12,609 bases of DNA from Chloroflexota bacterium (GTDB lineage Bacteria > Chloroflexota > Anaerolineae > Aggregatilineales > UBA2796): positions 1-12,609 of the forward strand of contig RFIM01000234.1 of assembly GCA_003695215.1 (NCBI GenBank). The letters are read 5' to 3'. The position numbers and the translations under genes were made by a program. Each line of letters opens with the position of its first letter. The stretch's first letter is position 1. The notes beneath the pieces were generated by a model that searched no databases, was not told the origin of the DNA, and worked only from the letters and a program-made list of their open reading frames with translations. Below are positions 1-6,090 of the stretch, piece by piece.

Positions 1-203
1 AGCAACAGAAGGTACGCCAAGAGCGAGAGGTCAGCGGCGCGGCTGGCGCCCGTGCCAAGAAAGCCTGGCACACGCCGCAGATCGTCACTGTTGAGCGCCA
101 TGTGCTGTAGCGCACTGTAATAAAGCCATGCGATAGGCAACAGCACAATCAGCACAGCTGCTAATAGCACAAAAAAGCCTGCGAAACGATCTCTAGAGCG
201 CAT
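1..203 (-). CDS. Membrane protein, N-terminal fragment (possibly DUF420-like)
   Basis: The reverse strand reads open from ATG at 203 to the window edge, so only about 67 N-terminal residues are visible. After a basic start (MRSRDR) comes a hydrophobic helix (roughly residues 8-29), then a polar loop, then the motif GFLGTGAS, then the start of a second hydrophobic helix. ATG codons also occur at 209 and 212, but the AAAGGA on the minus strand lies about 8 nt from the ATG at 203, which favours that start. The FLGT-G-AS...ADL pattern before a TM helix reminds me of small DUF420-type multi-TM proteins; that is a weak by-eye resemblance. The gene is divergent from the thioesterase and has no visible functional link to it. 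Confidence 0.6.
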   Translation of the reverse strand, partial: MRSRDRFAGFFVLLAAVLIVLLPIAWLYYSALQHMALNSDDLRRVPGFLGTGASRAADLSLLAYLLL

Positions 204-381
204 GTGCATCATCCTTTGCATGCAAGGACTTGTTGATACATCAAAAAGGCATATTCTGCAAAAGCTGGAGCCTCTTTCCTCAACTTGCCTCTGAGCCTCA
301 TCCCACCTTGAGGCGATCAAACGCCCTCACAGACTGCCCAAAGCCGACTGAAGCAACCTGAAGTAAAAACACACTTTGCAA

Positions 382-391
382 TGCCTATACT
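382..391 (+). promoter_or_regulatory. Candidate -10 element for the thioesterase gene
   Basis: TATACT at 386-391 matches the bacterial -10 consensus at 5 of 6 positions, with a TG two bases upstream. The expected transcription start is near 398, giving a leader of about 25 nt before the ATG at 423. The element overlaps the ATG at 381, which would then not be transcribed. No convincing -35 is present. The rest of 213-380 contains nothing recognisable apart from a short TTGAT-N2-ATCAA inverted repeat at 233-244. Confidence 0.4.
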
Positions 392-413
392 TTTACGGTA
401 TGGTAGAGAAAGC

Positions 414-418
414 GAGGG
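414..418 (+). promoter_or_regulatory. Ribosome binding site deciding the 423 start
   Basis: GAGGG ends 4 nt before the ATG at 423. Nothing comparable precedes the ATG at 381, so it argues for the shorter thioesterase. Confidence 0.45.
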
Positions 419-422
419 CTTT

Positions 423-932
423 ATGCAGCTAATCGATTATCCACCTGATGCCGCGCTGCAAGACGTCTGGCAGAACGCCACTTGTTATGGCTGCGGGCCT
501 GCCAATCGGCGCGGCTTACACATCAAAAGCTACTGGGATGCCGAGAACGACGAGGCATATGCCAGCTTCACGGCGCAGCCCTACCACAATGCGGGCTTCC
601 CGAACGTCCTGCACGGCGGCTTGATCGCTTCGCTGTGCGATTGCCATTCGGTCTGGGCAGCGATTGCTTACACCTATCTTCAAGAAGGGCGGCCGTTCGG
701 CTCGGCGCCTGCCATCAGCTACGTGACAGCCAACTTGAATGTGAGCTTTTTGGCGCCGACGCCGCTGATGCAGCCGATCACGCTGCGGGCACGAGTCGAG
801 GCGCTGGCAGGCCGCAAAGCGACCATCTTCTGCTACGTGCATGATGGCGCCAAGCGCACTGCAGAAGCGCGCCTGGTTGCTGTGCGCATCGAAGCCGATA
901 AATCTATCGGCTACGCTGAAGGCAGAGGCTGA
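423..932 (+). CDS. PaaI-family hotdog-fold acyl-CoA thioesterase
   Basis: This 169-residue protein matches the PaaI/thioesterase hotdog superfamily, which hydrolyses acyl-CoA thioesters in the cytoplasm. Visible marks are the N-terminal CYGCG..N..GLH segment (residues 21-33), the hotdog helix motif LHGGLIASLCDCHS (63-76) that carries the active-site Gly-Gly and an acidic residue, and a long beta segment ending in EARLVAVRI. The CxxCG lead is typical of one PaaI-like subgroup. The length is normal for the family. A longer frame opens at 381, but the start at 423 is preferred: GAGGG lies 4 nt upstream (414-418), a -10-like box overlaps 381, and homologues usually start about 20 residues before the CxxCG. 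The substrate cannot be told from sequence. It stands alone, 36 nt before the next gene, which has its own promoter. Confidence 0.85.
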   Translation: MQLIDYPPDAALQDVWQNATCYGCGPANRRGLHIKSYWDAENDEAYASFTAQPYHNAGFPNVLHGGLIASLCDCHSVWAAIAYTYLQEGRPFGSAPAISYVTANLNVSFLAPTPLMQPITLRARVEALAGRKATIFCYVHDGAKRTAEARLVAVRIEADKSIGYAEGRG

Positions 933-946
933 ATCAATTTTCAGCC
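927..946 (+). terminator. Hairpin at the thioesterase stop codon, weak terminator candidate
   Basis: GGCTGAA at 927-933 pairs perfectly with TTCAGCC at 940-946 around a 6-nt loop. The stop codon TGA (930-932) is inside the left arm. No T-run follows, so it is not a canonical intrinsic terminator. It lies just upstream of the -10 box at 954-959 and could equally be an operator or chance. Confidence 0.3.
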
Positions 947-950
947 ATAA

Positions 951-959
951 TGCTATAAT
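951..959 (+). promoter_or_regulatory. Extended -10 promoter of the EspG-like/FHA operon
   Basis: TGCTATAAT is a perfect extended -10 (TGnTATAAT). No good -35 is seen, which is usual for extended -10 promoters. Transcription would start near 966, leaving an ATG at 969 essentially leaderless, or a 36-nt leader to the GTG at 1002. Confidence 0.65.
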
Positions 960-968
960 GAGTGCGAG

Positions 969-1775
969 ATGAGTGTGGCAAAGCCTATCGGAGAATTCAG
1001 CGTGACTGAGCGAGCCATTATCAGCTCCGTGGATCTGGGTCAAGATGAGCTGGCTTTCGTTATGAGACTTTATGGTTTAACCGAAGTGGGCGGCTTTGCC
1101 ATACCGACTGACTTTGACGAACGCCGCGCCGCTGCCGCTGCTGACTCGTTGATGGCGCGCGGCTTGGCTAAGCTCGAGGACAACTCGCCCGTCTTCATCG
1201 CTGATCTAGTGCGCCTCGTGACCGCTGGTGTCACTTTCAGCGTCGCGCTTGGCATTAGCCATCAGCCGCGCGGCACACCTGAACGCTTTTGGTGCTACCA
1301 TCAGCCTGAACAGCTCGTGCTGCACGACCGATCCGCGTCGAATGTGGAACGCTTTGAGTTGATCGAGAGCAACGTCGCGCTCTCAGCCCGATTGACCACG
1401 CTGCTGAATGCCACCACGCTCGGCGCGCCTGAAGGCGCTGCTTTTTTTATCCCTAAGGCTGTGTTAGCGCGCGCTGAGCAATTGCGCGCTCAAGCAGGCG
1501 ATCGAGCAGCGCATGACCTCTTGCGGACGCTGGGCTATCCTGAATCTTTCTTGCTATACGTGCTGGATGAGAGGCACCAAATCGTGGTCGTCTGCATTCG
1601 CCTGCACGAGCAAAACGGCACCTTCCAAGCTGAGACGCAGACGATCATGCTCATACGCGCTGCGCAAGGCTATTGGCTGCTGGAAGAAGATCTTGCCAAT
1701 GCCAATCAGCTTGCTGCGCAGCCTATCGACGCCAACAACGCTCTGCGCCACCTGATCGATCTGCTCGCGCTCTGA
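969..1775 (+). CDS. EspG-like ESX/type VII secretion-associated protein
   Basis: This soluble protein of 268 residues has no signal peptide or TM helix. By eye its layout follows the EspG family, the cytoplasmic chaperones of ESX (type VII) substrates. Residues 22-70 form a winged-helix-like N-terminus (LGQDELAFVMRLYGL, then a run ending LMARGLAKL). A beta region follows (88-137), then a helical block (161-190, IPKAVLARAEQLRAQ... LLRTLGY). The C-terminus (224-268) has the 'thr-rich strand / GYWLL / P.DANNALRHLIDLL' pattern that in EspG reads 'GRYL ... PAD...L...LADLL'. The ATG at 969 lies 10 nt after a -10 box, as for the leaderless gene at 8451; an alternative GTG at 1002 has GGAGA 7-8 nt upstream. 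It is first in a four-gene operon with ubiquitin-like and FHA proteins, which fits a T7SS role. No homology search was possible, so the family call is tentative. Confidence 0.6.
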   Translation: MSVAKPIGEFSVTERAIISSVDLGQDELAFVMRLYGLTEVGGFAIPTDFDERRAAAAADSLMARGLAKLEDNSPVFIADLVRLVTAGVTFSVALGISHQPRGTPERFWCYHQPEQLVLHDRSASNVERFELIESNVALSARLTTLLNATTLGAPEGAAFFIPKAVLARAEQLRAQAGDRAAHDLLRTLGYPESFLLYVLDERHQIVVVCIRLHEQNGTFQAETQTIMLIRAAQGYWLLEEDLANANQLAAQPIDANNALRHLIDLLAL

Positions 1776-1780
1776 CTGCA

Positions 1781-2665
1781 GTGTCCGCGCTCAGTCTGTC
1801 GCTCCTCTTGCCGCATTCAGAAGCGTTCGCCGTGCAGGTAGTGGACTCTGAGCCGCTCAGCAGCGCTTTGCCGCGCCTGCTGCGCTTAGATGCGCGCTTG
1901 CGTGCCGAATCGCTGCAGCGCAGCATGCTGATCGTGGCACATACAGCTGAGATCGGTACTGCAACTTTGCACGATCTCGGTGCGCGCAACGGCGACTGGC
2001 TGATCGTGCTCGCACGGCGCTTCACACCTGTGCAAAATGCGGCTACGCTGGCCAACAAGACGGGCGTCATCTTCACGGCGCTGCCCGATACAGGCGATCA
2101 CCTGATCATCTCGGATGACGTGCCGATCGCGCAGCTTGTGCCGCATTTGTTGCCGCTCAGCGCCAACTTGGCCCACTTGACGCCGAAACAGGTCATGTTG
2201 GCAGTCGGGCAGACGCTCATTGACTTCGAACGCCGCCCGCGTGAGCTAGGCCTGAGAAGCGGCGATCTGATTGGCGTGATGCCGCTGACGCCTGTAGCCC
2301 GCCGCGTACGGCTGTGCTTGATCTCGCCACGCGGCGCGCATCCGCCATTGATTGTGGAAGACTCGCCTTGCGTTTTAGGCCGCCGCGATAGCGCGCTCGG
2401 CGATCAGCAGCCGAATCTCGATCTGAGCGACGCCTTGCCGCGCAACAAAGCGCGCGCCATCTCGCGCCGCCAAGCTATTTTCACCGAGCAAGATGGCATC
2501 TGGCGCGTTCGTTTGCATCCTGAGAGCGGCGTGCCGATGTTCGTGGACAATCGTCGCTTGGCGCCTGATCGCGCTATTGCCCTGGCTGAAGATAACGTGA
2601 TCTCCTTTGGCGCTAGCCCGAATCGCCCTGACTTCCAACTGATTGTGCGCTTGGAGATACCATGA
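1781..2665 (+). CDS. Double YukD/EccD-like ubiquitin-fold protein with C-terminal FHA domain
   Basis: Starting at GTG 1781, 5 nt after the preceding stop, the protein has 294 residues. The frame stays open back to an ATG at 1673, but that would overlap the previous gene by over 100 nt, and the first domain is already complete from 1781. Two tandem modules (about 3-78 and 96-168) share the pattern 'LP......L...LP.LL.L.A.L ... LG.R.GD.L.V', the YukD/EccD ubiquitin-like (beta-grasp) signature. Residues 174-294 form an FHA phosphothreonine-binding domain, with LGRR (199-202), ISRRQA (227-232), VDNRRL (255-260) and ISFG (274-277); the usual His of SRxHA is Gln. EccD carries such a ubiquitin fold, and FHA domains occur in FhaA and EssC, so this is plausibly a cytoplasmic scaffold of a T7SS-like complex. 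It has no TM helix. Translation is probably coupled to the upstream gene. Confidence 0.75.
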   Translation: MSALSLSLLLPHSEAFAVQVVDSEPLSSALPRLLRLDARLRAESLQRSMLIVAHTAEIGTATLHDLGARNGDWLIVLARRFTPVQNAATLANKTGVIFTALPDTGDHLIISDDVPIAQLVPHLLPLSANLAHLTPKQVMLAVGQTLIDFERRPRELGLRSGDLIGVMPLTPVARRVRLCLISPRGAHPPLIVEDSPCVLGRRDSALGDQQPNLDLSDALPRNKARAISRRQAIFTEQDGIWRVRLHPESGVPMFVDNRRLAPDRAIALAEDNVISFGASPNRPDFQLIVRLEIP

Positions 2666-3315
2666 TCGCATTTGGAATCGCCCTGGTGTGCTTCATAGCA
2701 GGCATGGCATTGCACAGGCAAGCCGATCTCGTCATTGTGCGCGCTGCGCTATACGGCGTAGGCGCAGCTGGCTTTGCCTACTGGCTGCTCAGACGTTTGC
2801 CATGGCGTTTTTCGGCGTCATCTCAGCCAGCTGATCTGCCTGCGCGCCTGGTTGTCTTGATAGGCCTGCCGCGCCACAACGGCAAGGTTTTTCCCTTGCG
2901 CAAGTTGCCGCAATTGCTGGGCAAGAAGGCACTATGCTGTATTGAGCCAGCGCTGGACGGCTACCGCCTGACAGATCGCGGCGCGCCGCACGGCATCTAC
3001 CTGAATGGACGCCGCTTAGTGCCGAATCTGCCTGTTTCATTGCACAGCGGCGATGAAATTGCTTTTGGCGCGCCGAGCAACAACACGCTTGTGCTGCGCT
3101 TTTACGCGGAGCTGTTTCCGCAAGCGCCTAAAACGCCTGCTGAGACTCAGCGCACAGCGCCGACGCTTGAGACGCTAGAAGCGCAGCCCGACGCGGATCG
3201 AATACAGTTTTTCAAAGAAGTGCAGAATGTAGCCCGCCGTACCAGCACTTTGCCATTGGTTTTGCCCAGCACTGCACAGCAAGCGCCGTCCGAATCAAAG
3301 CGCCATGACTCCTGA
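2662..3315 (+). CDS. Membrane-anchored protein with degenerate FHA-like domain
   Basis: The ATG overlaps the previous stop (ATGA, 2662-2665), indicating coupling. The protein has 217 residues. It opens with two hydrophobic helices (about 2-17 and 22-44) followed by basic RRLPWRF, which suggests both ends lie in the cytoplasm. Residues 62-148 keep the FHA end pattern (HGIYLNGRRL, then LHSGDEIAFG), but the phosphothreonine-binding GR and SRxH motifs are absent (LGKK replaces LGRR). It is therefore probably an FHA-fold domain that no longer binds phosphopeptide, or binds differently. The tail (155-217) is Pro/Ala/Thr-rich and probably flexible. It likely tethers the neighbouring ubiquitin-like/FHA protein or a secretion complex to the membrane; that role is inferred from context. 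Confidence 0.7.
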   Translation: MIAFGIALVCFIAGMALHRQADLVIVRAALYGVGAAGFAYWLLRRLPWRFSASSQPADLPARLVVLIGLPRHNGKVFPLRKLPQLLGKKALCCIEPALDGYRLTDRGAPHGIYLNGRRLVPNLPVSLHSGDEIAFGAPSNNTLVLRFYAELFPQAPKTPAETQRTAPTLETLEAQPDADRIQFFKEVQNVARRTSTLPLVLPSTAQQAPSESKRHDS

Positions 3316-3646
3316 GCAGGAGCGCGCCACGCGCGCCTTATTCGAAGGCGATAGGTCTCAAGTGGAACGCCTGCTGCGCGAGCGCGCTCAAACGCCTTAT
3401 GAATGGTGGCTTTTGGCCTGCGCCGTTGAGGATGAGCGCGAGCGCGAGGCGCTCTTGCGGCGCGTCCACGAGCGCGGCGAACTGCCTTATGCTGATTTGG
3501 CGTGGCAAATCCTACAGCGCGAGGCCTACTTTGCAGCGCAGCTGGCTCAGGGCGCCTGGTGGGCCAATCGGCGTTTTTGGCAAGTGCTCGCCTATCTCGC
3601 GCTGATCTTCGGCCTGGCGTTCGCCCTAGCGCTGCTGCTCAGCTAG
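3305..3646 (+). CDS. Small tail-anchored protein with TPR-like helices
   Basis: This 113-residue protein overlaps the preceding gene by 11 nt and ends the operon. Residues 3-75 are strongly charged and helical, in a TPR/solenoid-like pattern: 'ALFEGDRSQVERLLRERA' then 'WWLLACAVEDEREREALLRRV'. Residues 92-112 are one hydrophobic helix at the extreme C-terminus, so it is likely inserted tail-first with the helical part in the cytoplasm. I do not recognise a named family. Its place after the FHA proteins suggests an adaptor or membrane subunit of the same complex. Confidence 0.65.
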   Translation: MTPEQERATRALFEGDRSQVERLLRERAQTPYEWWLLACAVEDEREREALLRRVHERGELPYADLAWQILQREAYFAAQLAQGAWWANRRFWQVLAYLALIFGLAFALALLLS

Positions 3647-3754
3647 GCACGCTTTTGTGCGATTGCATAACAATCCTTACCCAAAATTCACAAATTCATT
3701 CCCTGACTCAAGGCGAGACTTGTTATACTGTTAATCAAGCACGTTTTTGTGATT
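3647..3754 (+). repeat. Imperfect direct repeat flanking the kinase promoter
   Basis: GCACGCTTTTGTGCGATT (3647-3664) and GCACGTTTTTGTGATT (3739-3754) share GCACG-Y-TTTTGTG and a following ATT. They lie 92 bp apart, one on each side of the -10 at 3724-3729. They could be binding sites for a regulator, perhaps of the two-component genes downstream. Chance AT-rich similarity is possible. Confidence 0.35.
3721..3729 (+). promoter_or_regulatory. Extended -10 promoter of the histidine kinase operon
   Basis: TGTTATACT fits TGnTATAAT with one mismatch. A weak -35 (CCTGAC, 3702-3707) lies 16 nt upstream. Transcription would start near 3736, giving a leader of about 44 nt to the ATG at 3780. The 3647-3779 gap is AT-rich compared with its surroundings, as expected for a promoter region. 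Confidence 0.6.
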
Positions 3755-3779
3755 AATTGTTGTTAAGAGAGCGTTTGAG

Positions 3780-5258
3780 ATGGCTTCCTCACCTGTTTCA
3801 GCGCCTTCGCAAGGCGAGAACCTGAGCGCCTTCGCCAATCAAGTGCGCGCTGAGCGGCTTGCGCTGCTCTGGAAGATCACGGTCGGGATCGTCCTGCTGC
3901 TATTTTGGGTGCTGCTGATCATCTCGACGTCGTCGGGCTTGGCGCGCCTCGGCGACTTGCTCGTGGCAGGCGCGGTCATCTTGATCGGTTGCGCACTTAC
4001 ATCATTTTTCCTCAACCGCGATCGCTACAAGATCGCAGTTTGGTCTTTTGCAGGCGGCTTGTACCTGGCTTCAGCCTTGCTGCTGTACTCAGATGTCTCC
4101 AATGCAGGGCGTCAAGCGATGCATCTGGCAGCGCTGATTTTGCCTTGCGTCGCCCTAGCGGTCAGCTTGCTGATGCCATTCACAGCGGCGTTGCTCGGGC
4201 TGGGCATTGGCATCGCCATCGCGCTGATCGTGCCAAATCTTGGGCAGCCTGTTTTTGTAGTCAGCAACATTCAGCTCGCCGCGATCCTGCTGATGATCTT
4301 CACCGTCGGCATTGCAGTGCAGTTCACCACTGAGATGTACAGCATTACCGAGTGGTCGTTGCGCAGCTACCAGAAAGAGCGCCAACTCAAGGATCAGCTC
4401 TTCGACTCACAAGAAGAGCTGCAGCGCAGCTATATGCGCCAAAAAGCGCTCTCGGATGAGCTGAAGCAGGCCAACGTGGCGCTGGAAGCGGCGCGCGCCG
4501 CTGAAGCGGAGGCGAAAAACTTCCGCGGTCAGTTCCTCGCCAACATGAGCCACGAGTTGCGCACGCCGCTCAATGCCATCATCGGCTTCAGCGAGACTAT
4601 GCTGAAATATCCGATGATGTATCAGAATGTGCCGCTGCCCGAGCCGTACCGCAACGACATTCAGCTGATCTACAACAGCGGGCGCACTTTGCTGCAGCTG
4701 ATCAACGACATCCTCGATCTCGCCAAGATTGACGCAGGCCGCCTGGACGTGATCATTGAGAATGTCTCGCTTGAGCCGATCTTCAACACCGTCAGGGCCA
4801 CTGCAGCCAGCCTGATTGGCAACAAGCCAATCACCCTGGCCTTCGATTTGCCGCCTGAAGGCCTGCCCGAAGTCATGGGCGATCCGCTGCGCATCCAGCA
4901 AGTGCTGCTCAACCTGACTAGCAATGCCGTCAAGTTCACCAATCAGGGCAGCATCACTTTCGGCGCACGCCCGCAGCCCAATGGCGAGGTGCTGTTCTGG
5001 GTCAGAGATACAGGCATCGGCATTGCGCCTGAGGATCAAGAGACGATCTTTGAGGAGTTCAAGCAAGGCGCCAGCGGCAGAAGGCAAGGCAACACAGGCT
5101 CAGGCTTGGGCTTGACGATCACGCGCCATCTGTTGCGCTTGATGCAAGGGCGCATCTGGCTGGAGAGCGAAGTCGGCGTCGGAAGCACCTTTTATTTCAC
5201 GCTGCCCATGGCGCAAGCTGAAACACAGGCACAGGCTGACCAAGTGAGCGCGACGTGA
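3780..5258 (+). CDS. Six-TM sensor histidine kinase
   Basis: This 492-residue membrane histidine kinase autophosphorylates on His and passes the phosphate to a receiver protein. About six hydrophobic helices fill residues 28-182 with very short loops, so sensing is probably in the membrane rather than by a periplasmic domain. A charged coiled-coil stretch (about 195-247) leads to the HisKA helix with H258 in NMSHELRTPLNAIIGFSE. The ATPase domain has an N-box (NLTSNAVKF, N382), G1 (DTGIGI, 410-415), F-box (IFEEF, 423-427) and G2 (GSGLGL, 440-445), all intact, so it should be active. It has no PAS, HAMP or fused receiver domain. The partner is most likely the receiver starting 1 nt after its stop. 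The signal is unknown. Confidence 0.92.
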   Translation: MASSPVSAPSQGENLSAFANQVRAERLALLWKITVGIVLLLFWVLLIISTSSGLARLGDLLVAGAVILIGCALTSFFLNRDRYKIAVWSFAGGLYLASALLLYSDVSNAGRQAMHLAALILPCVALAVSLLMPFTAALLGLGIGIAIALIVPNLGQPVFVVSNIQLAAILLMIFTVGIAVQFTTEMYSITEWSLRSYQKERQLKDQLFDSQEELQRSYMRQKALSDELKQANVALEAARAAEAEAKNFRGQFLANMSHELRTPLNAIIGFSETMLKYPMMYQNVPLPEPYRNDIQLIYNSGRTLLQLINDILDLAKIDAGRLDVIIENVSLEPIFNTVRATAASLIGNKPITLAFDLPPEGLPEVMGDPLRIQQVLLNLTSNAVKFTNQGSITFGARPQPNGEVLFWVRDTGIGIAPEDQETIFEEFKQGASGRRQGNTGSGLGLTITRHLLRLMQGRIWLESEVGVGSTFYFTLPMAQAETQAQADQVSAT

Positions 5259-5259
5259 T

Positions 5260-5616
5260 ATGCGAATCGCCTATCTCGAGGATAATGCAGCCAATGTGGC
5301 GCTTGTGCAGCGGATCATCAGCATGACGCCACATGCGCTCTCGATCTATAGTGATGGCGAAGAGGCCTGCCCGCACATCCTGAACCGAGAATTCGATCTG
5401 GTCTTCATGGACATCGAGTTGGCGGGCAAGCTCAGCGGCGTGGAGTTGGTGCGGCGCATCCGCGAGGCAGGCCTGCAAGTGCCTATCATCGCCCTGACTG
5501 CTTACGCTATGGTCGGCGATCGCGAGCGCTGCTTAGCTGCCGGCTGTACAGACTATCTCTCTAAGCCTTTTGGCGTCGAGGATTTTCTGGGCATGCTGAA
5601 CAAGTACAGCCCCTAG
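5260..5616 (+). CDS. Single-domain response regulator (CheY/DivK type)
   Basis: This protein is a lone receiver domain of 118 residues with no output domain. The acidic pocket is E7-D8, the phosphoacceptor is D51 (FMDIEL), and the switch residues are T80 and K102 (SKPFG). It therefore acts by protein-protein contact or as a phosphate shuttle, not by binding DNA. It starts 1 nt after the kinase stop, so it is almost certainly co-translated with the kinase and is its cognate partner. The YLEDN start and Ala-Tyr after T80 resemble DivK-like receivers paired with hybrid-type kinases. An insertion-like 'ELAGKLSG' follows the phosphorylation site, as in many DivK homologues. Confidence 0.9.
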   Translation: MRIAYLEDNAANVALVQRIISMTPHALSIYSDGEEACPHILNREFDLVFMDIELAGKLSGVELVRRIREAGLQVPIIALTAYAMVGDRERCLAAGCTDYLSKPFGVEDFLGMLNKYSP

Positions 5617-5640
5617 TCTATTACAACGGGAAGTGCCATT

Positions 5641-6090
5641 GTGACCGTCAAATACGCCATCGTTGCCGATGATGAGCTTGCCAACCGCGAATTTATGGTG
5701 CGCTTGATGCAGATGGCAGGCTTCGAAGTACACGGCGCCGAGTCAGGTGCACAGGCGCTCGCCTTCGCTGAATCCGTTGAGAAGCTGACTTTGGCGCTCG
5801 TGGATCACCAACTGCCTGATGCACGCGGCGTGGAGATCATCCCGAAGCTGCGCGCCATGCATCCTGAGTCGCTCCTAATCATGGCGACCATGCACGATCA
5901 TCGCGAGCTGATCGACGAAGCTTTCAGCATCGGCACGGATATCTTCCTCGTCAAGCCGCATGGCTTCATGGAACTCTTTCGGCGCGTGCAGGAAGCCGCA
6001 GGCAACTATGAGAGCCTGCGGCGTATTATCATGGATCAGTACGGCCCACGCCCTTATCGCGGCGCAGCTACCAAGCGCGTCACTTCTTAA
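5641..6090 (+). CDS. Second stand-alone response regulator receiver
   Basis: This protein starts at GTG 5641 with GGGAAG 7 nt upstream (5628-5633) and has 149 residues. Receiver residues are intact: D10-D11, phosphoacceptor D55 (LVDHQLPD), T83 and K105 (VKPHG). After the receiver fold comes only a short basic tail (about 122-149, ending GAATKRVTS), too small for a DNA-binding domain. The kinase thus has two separate receivers in its operon and no obvious transcription factor. The tail may bind a partner. It lies 24 nt after the first receiver. The gene ends tail-to-tail with the AAA+ ATPase, sharing TTAA at 6087-6090. Confidence 0.88.
   Translation: MTVKYAIVADDELANREFMVRLMQMAGFEVHGAESGAQALAFAESVEKLTLALVDHQLPDARGVEIIPKLRAMHPESLLIMATMHDHRELIDEAFSIGTDIFLVKPHGFMELFRRVQEAAGNYESLRRIIMDQYGPRPYRGAATKRVTS

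Noticed and set aside
233..244. TTGAT-N2-ATCAA inverted repeat upstream of the left-edge gene
   Set aside because: It is short and no second copy was seen, so it cannot be told from chance.
381..422. Thioesterase start at ATG 381
   Set aside because: A -10-like TATACT sits over it, there is no ribosome binding site, and the added 14 residues do not match the family start; ATG 423 has GAGGG upstream.
1673..1780. Longer N-terminus of the ubiquitin-like/FHA protein
   Set aside because: It would overlap the EspG-like gene by over 100 nt and adds a Cys/Arg-rich stretch with no domain; the first ubiquitin fold is complete from GTG 1781.
4407..5087. Long open frame antisense to the histidine kinase (226 codons)
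   Set aside because: It lies wholly inside intact kinase motifs on the other strand, has no domain pattern or ribosome binding site, and is expected from GC-rich codon use.
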